From Sepiola atlantica (lineage: Eukaryota > Mollusca > Cephalopoda > Sepiida > Sepiolidae): a stretch of 64,000 nt of DNA. Every line of letters begins with the position of its first letter. Within the stretch, counting starts at the first letter, position 1. Under the pieces are notes generated by a model, which was given only the letters and a program-made list of their open reading frames with translations, was not told the DNA's origin and did not search any database. The position numbers and the translations under genes were made by a program. The stretch spans positions 61,822,272 to 61,886,271 of the forward strand of contig OY744525.1 in the NCBI GenBank assembly GCA_963556195.1. The letters run 5' to 3'. Shown here one piece after another: positions 56,051 to 64,000 of the stretch.

Positions 56051-56574
56051 ATAAACACACAAGAAATAAGGGAATACGAAAAGTTGATATAAACAATACA
56101 ATGAATTTGTATAGACGAGAGATGCACTTCTGTAAAAAGTAATTTTAGTTACGTCGAGAGTTTCTTTTATAACAAGACATAATTCCACAATGCAATTTGG
56201 CACGTATGCACAATTCTTCTGATCGGAAGTTTGCAATCATTTAGGAAATTAGGAAATTGTATAATGTCTTAAGGGGGTCCACGTCCGACCTTTAATCGAT
56301 TTATTGAATTCTTTATCTCGGGGGGGGGGGGACTCATCGAATCAAAATCTTAAAAAATGTCTTTGTATCCGATAAGAACAAGATGGCGTCTCGAGAGAAG
56401 GTGTTCGAAAATTAGACTGAATCCCCTCAAATAACAAAATGATGCTGCTGCAACATTTCCTTGGCGTTACATACAAGTTGAAAAAAATGTTGTCTTAATG
56501 TTGTTGTTTGTGGTAGACGTCTAACGATGTAATGACAACGTCAACTTGTAGCGTCAGAAATATGTCTCACCACG

Positions 56575-56785
56575 ACAGTAGAGTTTGACACAAGGTCGGT
56601 TTTAATGTGGGTAAAAGCCAGTTCCGAAAAAAAAAAAAAAAAAGAAAAGAGGGGCACTGGATTTAAACAAAAATTTTAATTGCCTTAGTCTAGAAGGATT
56701 TCTCCTTCACTGACCGAGAACAGAAAAGATGTAATGTAGTATCAGAACAGATACTAAACTTTGCTCCTACCCAAAAGGCTGTTTC
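56575..56785 (-). repeat. U2-headed SINE, second subfamily
   Basis: The plus strand carries GTTTGACACAAGGTCGG near the tail, a shared TCTAGAAGGATTTCTCCTTC block also seen near 2870, and TATCAGAACAGATACTAAAC then TTTGCTCCTACCCAAAAGGC, the complement of a mutated U2 5' end. A poly(A) run interrupts the middle. This subfamily is shorter than the 53-kb type. Confidence 0.6.
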
Positions 56786-57129
56786 GTAACGAAAAAATGT
56801 TAGCTACCACCACTGCAAAGAATTTTCTTTTATTCCTCTGTGTACCTAAAACAAACAGAACTCCCACGAACAGAGTTTCTTTCAAAGAACATTTCATCTG
56901 TGAGACACAATACCACTGGTCTGCTTTCCTGCTGATTACAACAAAGTCGTCTCTAAGTTCAATGGTAACAAATACCTGTCGAGCCGTTCTCTTAAGAAAT
57001 CAAAATTTGTACATTCCATCAATCGTTTCCAATCCTCTCATAGTATTGTTCATCATCCAATTGACAATCCCATTGACCTTCATCCTCGAGTGGTGACTCA
57101 TTAGTATAAAAAAATAGCTCTGAGCTAAT

Positions 57130-58090
57130 ACCTATTGTTGAGATATATGTTCCAAAACAGGAAACATTTCAGATAAAGGGGTTACTCACAAGTAAAGGGA
57201 CTGACCCTACTGAGTGGTGAGAACCGGAAGTCTATGAAGTGGTGAGACATGACGAGAGACTAGTGGGCACAACTCTTGACGGTTTGAACTAAAAAGATGA
57301 GTTTTTAAGCTGATCCAACAAAACGGTAGATAATTAAACCATGTATTCTCTATCTTCTTTTGACCTTTCTGTTACAAGACAAGCAGCTGGCTGAATAAAT
57401 TCATTATTGATAATTATATCAAGACATGTCAAGCGGCTTTTATTGCAGCTAAAAATATTGACCCCAAATTAGGACAACAAGAAAAGTGACGAAACTCATG
57501 CAAAATCTCAATTATAGAAATAGGTTATAATCCTTAGATTAAACTTTAAAAAAAAACGAATGAAGATGGAAATGCAATTAAGACTTTTAAAATAATTAAT
57601 GGAATTAATATGAACACAGTTTTTTAATATCTCTCCTCGTGTAAAATATTGATCGGGTATGTCTATTAGCTAGTGTCTATTGTTGAGATATATATTCGAA
57701 AAAAGGAAAAGTTTCAGACAAAGGGGCCACGCAGAGGTCAAGAGATTGATCCGGCTGAGTCGTGAGAACCAGAGGTTGATGAAGTGGACAGATATGACGT
57801 CACATGTTCTCAGGCTGACAGGATTTCTGAAAAAAGAGAGTCTAGGTAGGAGCTTGAATGAGACAGGATGTACAAAAATCGTTTGAAAAATCGATAATAA
57901 TTAAGTAATTCACTTAACATAAGTGAATCTCTGTCCCTCCTATTTTGACCTTACAGCTATGAGACGAACATCTGGCTGAATAAAATCATTTATTCTTCTA
58001 TGAACGTGTTGTTGGAGTCAATTGGATGATAATTAATGTAAGAAGTATGCAGCCGACCTTTGATTGCAGCAAACAGAATTGGCCTCAGTC
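57130..58090. repeat. Diverged tandem duplication (~545 bp period)
   Basis: Copies begin near 57130 and 57675 (CTATTGTTGAGATATAT) and share AAAGGGG-CAC, TGAGAACC-GA, GATGAAGTGG-type blocks, TTTTGACCTT, CATCTGGCTGAATAAA and TTGCAGC(T/A)AA. The minus strand of the second copy has GLRPILFAAIKGRLH, and a similar IFAAIKA-like reading appears in the first, so the ancestor may have been coding (ankyrin-like at best). That reading is tentative. Confidence 0.6.
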
Positions 58091-58320
58091 CTTGGGGGAA
58101 AGCAACATACGCACACATGACACTGTTGGCCAGCAACGAATGTATGATTTTAAGTTGATCAAAATATATGATTAAATGACCTTTTGGAATTATATAATTA
58201 CACAGGGTCATTTTGATGACGTCACTATGCCTTATTAGTTTCTGAATGCTCTGCTACTTCTAAAATGGTTTAGTAAGGAAAACATACGAAGATTCTGTAG
58301 GTGCTACATCTGATGAATAC

Positions 58321-58371
58321 GGAATAACCATTATGACGGAATAACCATTATGACGGAATAACCATTATGAC
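58321..58371. repeat. 17-bp tandem repeat, 3 copies
   Basis: GGAATAACCATTATGAC is repeated three times without change. Confidence 0.95.
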
Positions 58372-58389
58372 GATATCCTTGACAATCAG

Positions 58390-58800
58390 TCTGAAAGTGG
58401 TTCTGTTACTGTCAGGCTGAGGTATGGTTCTGTTCAGTCTTAGGCGGTTCACCCTCCCAGACTTTATCAACACCAAAGTGACAATCATAATTTCATACCA
58501 GTCGAGGATACGTCCGAAAGAGGGTCGGCCATTGTGGCATCTTCTAGTCCTGCTCTGTCGGGCTGAAGTATGGTCCTGTGCAGTTTTAGGAAGTCTACCC
58601 TCCCAGGATTTACCTCCTCTCTTTGAGAAGTGGTTAGTTTATTACTAACGCCCCAAGTGCCCCAACCAGGGAATGCTGACAGAGCTGCTCAGGCATTTTT
58701 TGTAGGCCAGAGCGCGCTAATTCTAGTGCACTGGCTTTTCAAATCCGTACCTAACCTTGTGTCTAACCTCCTACTGAGGAGGTAAATAAACATAATGACA
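58390..58800 (+). repeat. Diverged SINE of the U2-headed family, possibly two fragments
   Basis: A first fragment (58400-58465) has TATGGTTCTGTTCAGTCTTA then CCACCCTCCCAGA-like sequence. A second and longer one (58555-58800) has TATGGTCCTGTGCAGTTTTA, GGAATGCTGACAGAGCTGC, CAGGCATTTTTT and a tail with CTAACCTTGTGTCTAACCTC. Both lack the U2 head. Confidence 0.6.
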
Positions 58801-58854
58801 CTATCGTTCATTGGTATTCCTCGTTAAAAGATTTCTGCCGCTTGTGAAACGCTG

Positions 58855-59110
58855 TATTCGGTTTTCATGCGAAAATTCACAAGGAAACCGAACTTGCCTC
58901 GTTACACATTTTATCCAATTCACTTGAAAAGTTTATGAACTGTTGAACATGACACATACGGTTTTTGTGCCAAATCCGTGGCGCTTTGGCACGGATCCAA
59001 CGGAATTGTCTCTTTGAAAGATTCCTGTGGTTCGTCTTCCAGAGCCAAGCTTTTCGGATATGTCACACGCGCCATTTTAAAAACCTTTTAAAACCACATT
59101 TGACATATAC
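58855..59110 (-). pseudogene. Possible transposase N-terminal (HTH) remnant
   Basis: The minus strand reads MARVTYPKSLALEDEPQE then, continuing, DLAQKPYVSCSTVHKLFK before a stop. The latter has the shape of a helix-turn-helix (xxLAxxxxVSxSTVHKxLK) found near the start of IS630/mariner-type transposases. It is short and followed by stops, and the assignment is tentative. Confidence 0.3.
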
Positions 59111-59452
59111 GTGCCTTCAGCGCATCAGTATAGACTGCACAAATGTGTTCTAATGCCTGCGATGCCGCAGCTTTACTAGTCTTATCGCTACCTTTTTGGA
59201 ATTCAAATGCTGAGAGATGGCGAATATATTTCCTTTTAAAGTTATTATCCTCTGTGAGATTAAACTCCGAAATGCACTATAAACGACAGGCTGTCACATA
59301 AAAGAGATGATAAACTAATTTTAGATGCAATTTCCAATGGTTCAAACTTCATTCTGCCGAACCAGCAAACGAGATGGCTTTTCTACAACGTTTCTGCAAC
59401 ATTACACAGAGGTTCAGCAGAAGTTGTGCGTGGGGGTCTACACACTCTAGAA

Positions 59453-60088
59453 ATGTATGTACACACACACACACACACACGCGTATGTACATACACACAC
59501 GCGTATGTATGTACATACACGTATATGCATGCACGCATGTACATGCATGCACGCATGTACATACACGTATATGCATGCACGCATGTACATACACGTATAT
59601 GCATGCACGCATGTACATACACACGTATATGCATGCACGCATGTACATACACACGTATATGCATGCACGCATGTACATACACACGTATATGCATGCACGC
59701 ATGTACATACACGTATATGCATGCACGCATGTACATACACGTATATGCATGCACGCATGTACATACACGTATATGCATGCACGCATGTACATACACACGT
59801 ATATGCATGCACGCATGTACATACACACGTATATGCATGCACGCATGTACATACACACGTATATGCATGCACGCATGTACATACACACGTATATGCATGC
59901 ACGCATGTACATACACACGTATATGCATGCACGCATGTACATACACACGTATATGCATGCACGCATGTACATACACACGTATATGCATGCACGCATGTAC
60001 ATACACACATATATGCATGCATGTACATACATGCATGTACATACACACTATATACATATATATATATACATATATATATATATATGTT
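59453..60088. repeat. 28/30-bp minisatellite in a long purine-pyrimidine alternation
   Basis: About 16 copies of a unit with GTATATGCATGCACGCATGT then ACATACAC, with or without an extra AC. It is preceded by (AC)n and followed by (TA)n. From 59453 to 60048 every base alternates purine/pyrimidine without exception; one phase slip at 60049 is followed by another ~40 bp of alternation. All six frames lack stops over much of the array because of its composition; the resulting open frames of 199-271 codons are not genes. Confidence 0.97.
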
Positions 60089-60089
60089 T

Positions 60090-61290
60090 ACATATAGTCC
60101 TGTTGAGATGTACTAACATAATGTCTATATTCAAAATTAATACAACCATTGGATTGCTCAGGAAATTCTACCCGAAAAAAGGTGTTTGATTTCGGTAGAG
60201 GGTTTTGTTTTCAATAGTATAGACAGAAAGAGACATTACAAGCAGAGTATATTATCTGGCACACCCAGAGTGAGTACACATGTGTAATCGTGCTCCCAGC
60301 CATGAACTACATATCACCATTTGTATTCTTTTTCTTTTTTTATTATTTCTATAATTTTTAATTTAAAAATTATAATACATAAATTGAAATGAAGTAAAAC
60401 GTTGTCTTTGCCGTTTATGGATGCCCGGCGCAAACGTAAACTGTTAAACCACCTAATACAAAATTAATATCATTGAATTTCGTGTAAAATTTTACTTGAG
60501 AAAAGCTGTGATTGATCTTGGTATTGGGCTTTGGTTTCAATTGCATCCCAGGACAAATAGACAGCGCAAATATATTATAGATATCTATCATCAAGTATAG
60601 AATTTTTGTAAAAAAAAAAAAAAAAATATGAGAGAAGATGGAAATGAAATCTGGACGAGAAGAAAGATTTGTTTTTTAAATGACAGCATATTTAGACATC
60701 CAATAATTTCCAGGAATGTTTTCTTTTTATTGCAAGTGATGAAGAAAAAAAAAATCAATAAATTGGACAGAAGACGATCGATTTTGGAAAACGAAACTAA
60801 AAGTAAAAAGAAAATTGATTTCCATTGTTATTCTGCAAATATGAAATTTTATATATGTGTGTGTGTGTGTGTGTTTTAAACTTTTCTAAAAATTCTTTCT
60901 TTGTTCACCAATGCAATAGTCAATTCGCCACTCCTGCAATCTGACAATGCTTACACAAAGTCTTGAAGTATCGTTTATTTGTCTCCAGAAGTTATTAATC
61001 AATTCTCATGAAAAAAAAATGTTTTATATAGCTGAGCATCGGCTGATTTCGAGCTAAAAATATAGCAAAAGTACAGGTGATCTGAAAGTTACAGAATCAG
61101 TAAACGTAGTTCAATTCTAAATCAGGTTGAAACACCGGTTTCAATGCTGGGTATAACATTCAACTCCAGACCTCAATTTAGAAACTTGAGTCAAATTGAT
61201 ATTACTGCCAGGTCCACTCTGATCCGAAACGGTAATACCAGTCAATATCCCATCTCTGGGTTAAATAGAATCTCTCCTGGCTATTTTATT
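60090..61290. other. Intergenic; no gene recognised
   Basis: AT-rich, with an A-run (60610-60626), a (TG)n tract (60857-60873) and a Lys-rich open frame (60628-60879) that looks compositional. Confidence 0.35.
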
Positions 61291-61294
61291 TATC

Positions 61295-61520
61295 TCATCT
61301 CTAGGAGGTTAGACACAAGGTCAGGTGTGGTTTTGAAAAGCCAGCGCACTAGGATAACCACACTCTGGCCTACAAAAAAGTCTGACCAGCCCTATCGGCG
61401 TTCCCCGGTAGAGGAGCCTCAGGCGATTCGCAATAAACTAACCCCTTTCTCGCCGAGAAGGTAAAACCTGGAAAGGTAAACCTCCTAGGACTGAATAGAA
61501 CCATATCTTAGCCCACCAAC
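61295..61520 (-). repeat. Diverged SINE of the U2-headed family
   Basis: AGGAGGTTAGACACAAGGTC, GGCGTTCCCCGGTAGAGGAG, CTCAGGCGATTCGC and GGTAAAACCTGGAAAGG match the family in order on the minus strand. The nearby plus-strand fragment at 61645-61790 (GGTTCTAGGAGGTACACTCT, then a CTGAGGCACACCTACC block) is a further copy in opposite orientation. Confidence 0.55.
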
Positions 61521-61807
61521 AGCAAAGTCACGTTCGGACTGATTGTCGGCGACGTATCCAGGACTGGTAAAACTGCATTTGCTCCCTTCTGTGCTCAGTA
61601 TGACAGAGTTGCGACTGCCTTGGCACAACCGGACTCTACCTTGTCTGGATGAGTTATAATCCAGCTTGGTTCTAGGAGGTACACTCTCCCATGCGGTACC
61701 TCCTCCATTTGAAGAGGGGGCTTGTTTATTGCGGATCATCTGAGGCACACCTACCTAATAATGCTTACGGTTCTTTTCTTGGCAAAGTGTCCCCTCAGGA
61801 GAGCTAG

Positions 61808-62160
61808 TTATTTTCGTTTTTTGGCCTTGTGCAATATTTTATTTTGTGCAACAAGCCATGTAAAAAGACGGTTATATTGCATGTATATACCATCTGAATG
61901 TTTGTCCAAAGTGACGTCGAACTGGGATATGGTAGGCATCATCACGGCCTCTTCTGGCAGACTGTTCCAGAAAGTAGAAACACAGACAGAGAGTGCTGCC
62001 TTTCTTATGTTGAGACAAAAGCGACGACGGTACATCTTCTGCAGGTGACTGTAGACCGCGACTAGGTATTGAGGTTAAAAACTCCTCTAAAGGAAGATAT
62101 GCATTCCCGTTAACGATGCTGTAGTAGTCGTTCAAATGTTCCGATTACCTAATTTTAGTC
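61808..62160 (-). pseudogene. LINE reverse transcriptase C-terminal fragment of another family
   Basis: The minus strand at 61808-62035 encodes YRRRFCLNIRKAALSVCVST, then FWNSLPEEAVMMPTISQF and LDKHSDG. The pattern RK-x-xFS-x-RV...WNSLP-x-x-VV-x-APT-x-x-F...LDKH is a common ending of LINE ORF2 proteins. It is a different subfamily from the LINE tails at 29, 55.7 and 63 kb. The part upstream on the minus strand (to 62160) carries a divergent continuation in another frame. Confidence 0.65.
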
Positions 62161-62255
62161 TATTGGAGCTAGGAATTTGAGATTTCGTAGAAAAGCAGAT
62201 TGTCCTAAGAAGAGTCATACGTATCTTTTTTCTTTTCAAAGGGTCCAAATGGGTG

Positions 62256-62608
62256 CATGAATTCACCGATAAAGTAGAAAGTATCCACTTCATCATGGCC
62301 GCCTCATCCGAAATCGGAAACTTCATGAATTCACCGACAAAGTAGAAAGTATCCACTTCATCATGGCCGCCGCATCCGAAATCGGAAACTTCATGAATTC
62401 ACCGACAAAGTAGAAAGTATCCACTTCATCATGGCCTCCGCATCCGAAATCGGAAACTTCATGAATTCACCGATAAAGTAGAAAGTATCCACTTCATCAT
62501 GGGCGCCGCATCCGAAATCGGAAACTTCATGAATTCACCGATAAAGTAGAAAGTATCCACTTCATCATGGCCGCCGCATCCGAAATCGGAAACTTCATGA
62601 ATTCACCA
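62256..62608. repeat. 68-bp minisatellite, 5 copies plus a partial
   Basis: Copies start at 62256, 62324, 62392, 62460, 62528 and 62596 (partial) with CATGAATTCACCGA(T/C)AAAG, then GTATCCACTTCATCATGG and CCGAAATCGGAAACTT. Only single-base differences (GCCGCC/GCCTCC/GGCGCC; GATAAAG/GACAAAG). CCGAAATCGG is palindromic. The 65-residue open frame at 62567-62764 starts inside it and is not convincing. Confidence 0.96.
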
Positions 62609-62659
62609 TCTAAATTATTTATACTTCGGATTTTCATAAGATTAATTTGCATATTTTGT

Positions 62660-63228
62660 GTCATTTACTTATTGTTTACATTTTTTTTTTCTTATATTTG
62701 CCCAAAACTAGGCACATTACCACTGGGATGTAAGGGGCTGGCCACATTGATAAGGGCATCCTAAGTCGGGAGTTGTGCAGCGAGGTGTTTGTTCACATTA
62801 CATTTAAATTTCTGCATATTGGTACAGTCAGGCGAACAGGGAGGAAATTCTAATCTAAAGGCAAGCAGTTTGAGTTAAGAAGCTATTAGAGTAGAATGCC
62901 TTCCGACATCTGGGGACCGCCACAGTGAAGGGTTTGGGATTATGCTGATTGTCGGGTTTGTTAGGGATATTCACGTTGAGATGACATAAGTGCAGCAAGT
63001 TTGTCTGAGCACATTCCATAGAAGTACTTGTAAAACAAGCACAGGGACGCAATATTGCTGCGATTGGACAGGGGCTGGAGCTTGGTAGCCAGTGTGGAAC
63101 CTATTAGATTAGAGGCTCTTTTTTGGACCCTGTCTCAGAGGGAGCGACTAGTGGTTGATGTATGATCCCAGATGTGACAACAATACTTCATGCATGGGCA
63201 AATGGTGGCTTTGTAAAGATATAGGATA
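62660..63228 (-). mobile_element. LINE 3' fragment, minus strand
   Basis: Reading the minus strand from 63228, the order matches the 55.6-kb copy: ATCCTATATCTTTACAAA, a CHIW-containing stretch, a DRVQKRASNLIG-like stretch, then the open 65-residue segment 62855-63052 with CACFTSTSMECAQ and NPKPFTVAVPRCRKAF. The sequence ends near AAATATAAGAAAAAAAAA at about 62665. A stop falls just after QTACL, so the LWNSL motif is lost. Confidence 0.75.
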
Positions 63229-63789
63229 CTAATCGGTTTTCTAATGAAATTTTGATTACGTCAACCGAAACATACCGACTGATGAAACGTTAACAGTTCT
63301 GTGCAGGGTTTATGATTCCCGGGTTTTTAGATCCAGATTTTTTTAAATCAATCTAGGGTTTGTCTTAACTGTATTTAATTTTATAATGCCTGCATAGTCT
63401 AAGTTTTAACGAGTTAATCGCTTTTACATTATCTTTAATGCAAAAATATGATCGGGTTTTTGAACAGCTCTCAGAACGAATTATGTTTGAAAACCGCGGT
63501 TCCACTGTACTATTTTGACTATCATCCTAGTTTAGTTATACTGAGGTGTATTGTCAGGTCATACAGTCTGAGCCAGTCCTAAAGTTCACATTTAACTGAG
63601 TGCTTTAAATGATACTAAAATATTAGACCGGATTTGTTCTGATAGACATTTTCGAGATGACTCCAATTTGTATTTGGGTTTAAATTGACATGACTAAAAT
63701 TGACAGGACTGAAAGATTGGAAAACCAGAATCTGTGGAACTTTTTATTTTGGTTTCGTCTCTTGAAAGACGTTGCCAATCAAAAGTCAC
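63229..63789. other. Intergenic; no gene recognised
   Basis: No repeat relationship to the rest of the window was noticed, and there are no open frames of interest. Confidence 0.3.
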
Positions 63790-64000
63790 AAAATGATTTT
63801 CTTCCTGTCATCTTTTTTCTTACCCTTACTTTTTCGTGTCTTTTCCTATTCCTGTCCCGTCTCTTTTTTCTTTTCTCTCCCTTTCTTCTTCCCTTTTCTC
63901 TTCCTTTATTCTTTTCTCACCTTTCTTTTCCCATTCATCTTTTTTTTAATTTCGTTTCATCCTCCTTTACCTTTTCTCTTGTTTTCTTTTCCCATTCTTC
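63790..64000. repeat. Polypyrimidine tract at the window edge
   Basis: CT-rich sequence (TTTTCTC, CCTTTCTTC repeats) running to the end of the window and presumably beyond. Confidence 0.85.

Noticed and set aside
59374..60189. Open frames of 199-271 codons on both strands
   Set aside because: They arise from a stop-free tandem repeat with alternating bases. All frames read short periodic peptides (CMHARMYIH-type).

Overview
The window is repeat-dominated eukaryotic (metazoan) DNA. It is AT-rich, full of TA, CA, TAA and GA microsatellites, and packed with broken non-LTR retrotransposons, Penelope-like elements, Helitron-type ends, MITEs and minisatellites. The style (several Helitron families, Penelope-like fragments, snRNA/5S-derived short repeats, TTAGGG-like tracts) suggests a marine lophotrochozoan, most likely a mollusc and possibly a cephalopod; this is inference from repeat content, not a species identification. 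I find no convincing host protein-coding gene, tRNA or intact rRNA gene. The only long coding stretch is a retrotransposon.

Layout. 0-9.9 kb: microsatellites, a perfect 199-bp palindrome, and several copies of a short interspersed repeat whose head is the 5' end of U2 snRNA. 9.9-16 kb: an 882-bp non-autonomous Helitron, another U2-headed SINE with target-site duplication, a triplicated ~155-bp repeat, a second Helitron copy split by a 1.32-kb TIR element, a 5S rRNA-derived segment and a nested foldback. 16-21 kb: G-poor DNA carrying two Penelope-like coding remnants and a hammerhead-like motif. 21-25 kb: polypurine tracts, a dispersed repeat, and a 530-bp tandem duplication whose edge has expanded into a 22-bp minisatellite. 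25-30 kb: a foldback, then a pile of LINE fragments interrupted by a U2-headed SINE. 30.1-36.1 kb: a 6-kb array of a 46-bp satellite with a ~2.44-kb higher-order duplication. 36.5-39.3 kb: a 5'-truncated LINE with endonuclease C-terminus, reverse transcriptase and C-terminal zinc finger in one frame (four stops), bounded by a 41-bp duplication. 39.3-43.3 kb: MITEs and Helitrons. 44-45.4 kb: a 37-bp minisatellite. 46-50.9 kb: a dispersed repeat, two adjacent foldbacks and a hAT-type MITE with a perfect 8-bp TSD. 52-56 kb: two Helitron families, one pair abutting, a SINE next to a SINE tail, and a LINE 3' end. 57-64 kb: a diverged tandem duplication, a 596-bp uninterrupted purine-pyrimidine alternation, a 68-bp minisatellite and more LINE 3' ends.

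The parts do not form a pathway. They record layered insertion, tandem expansion and duplication. The most interesting items are the U2-snRNA-headed SINE family, the Penelope-associated foldbacks with hammerhead-like cores, the higher-order satellite and the Z-DNA-prone tract.
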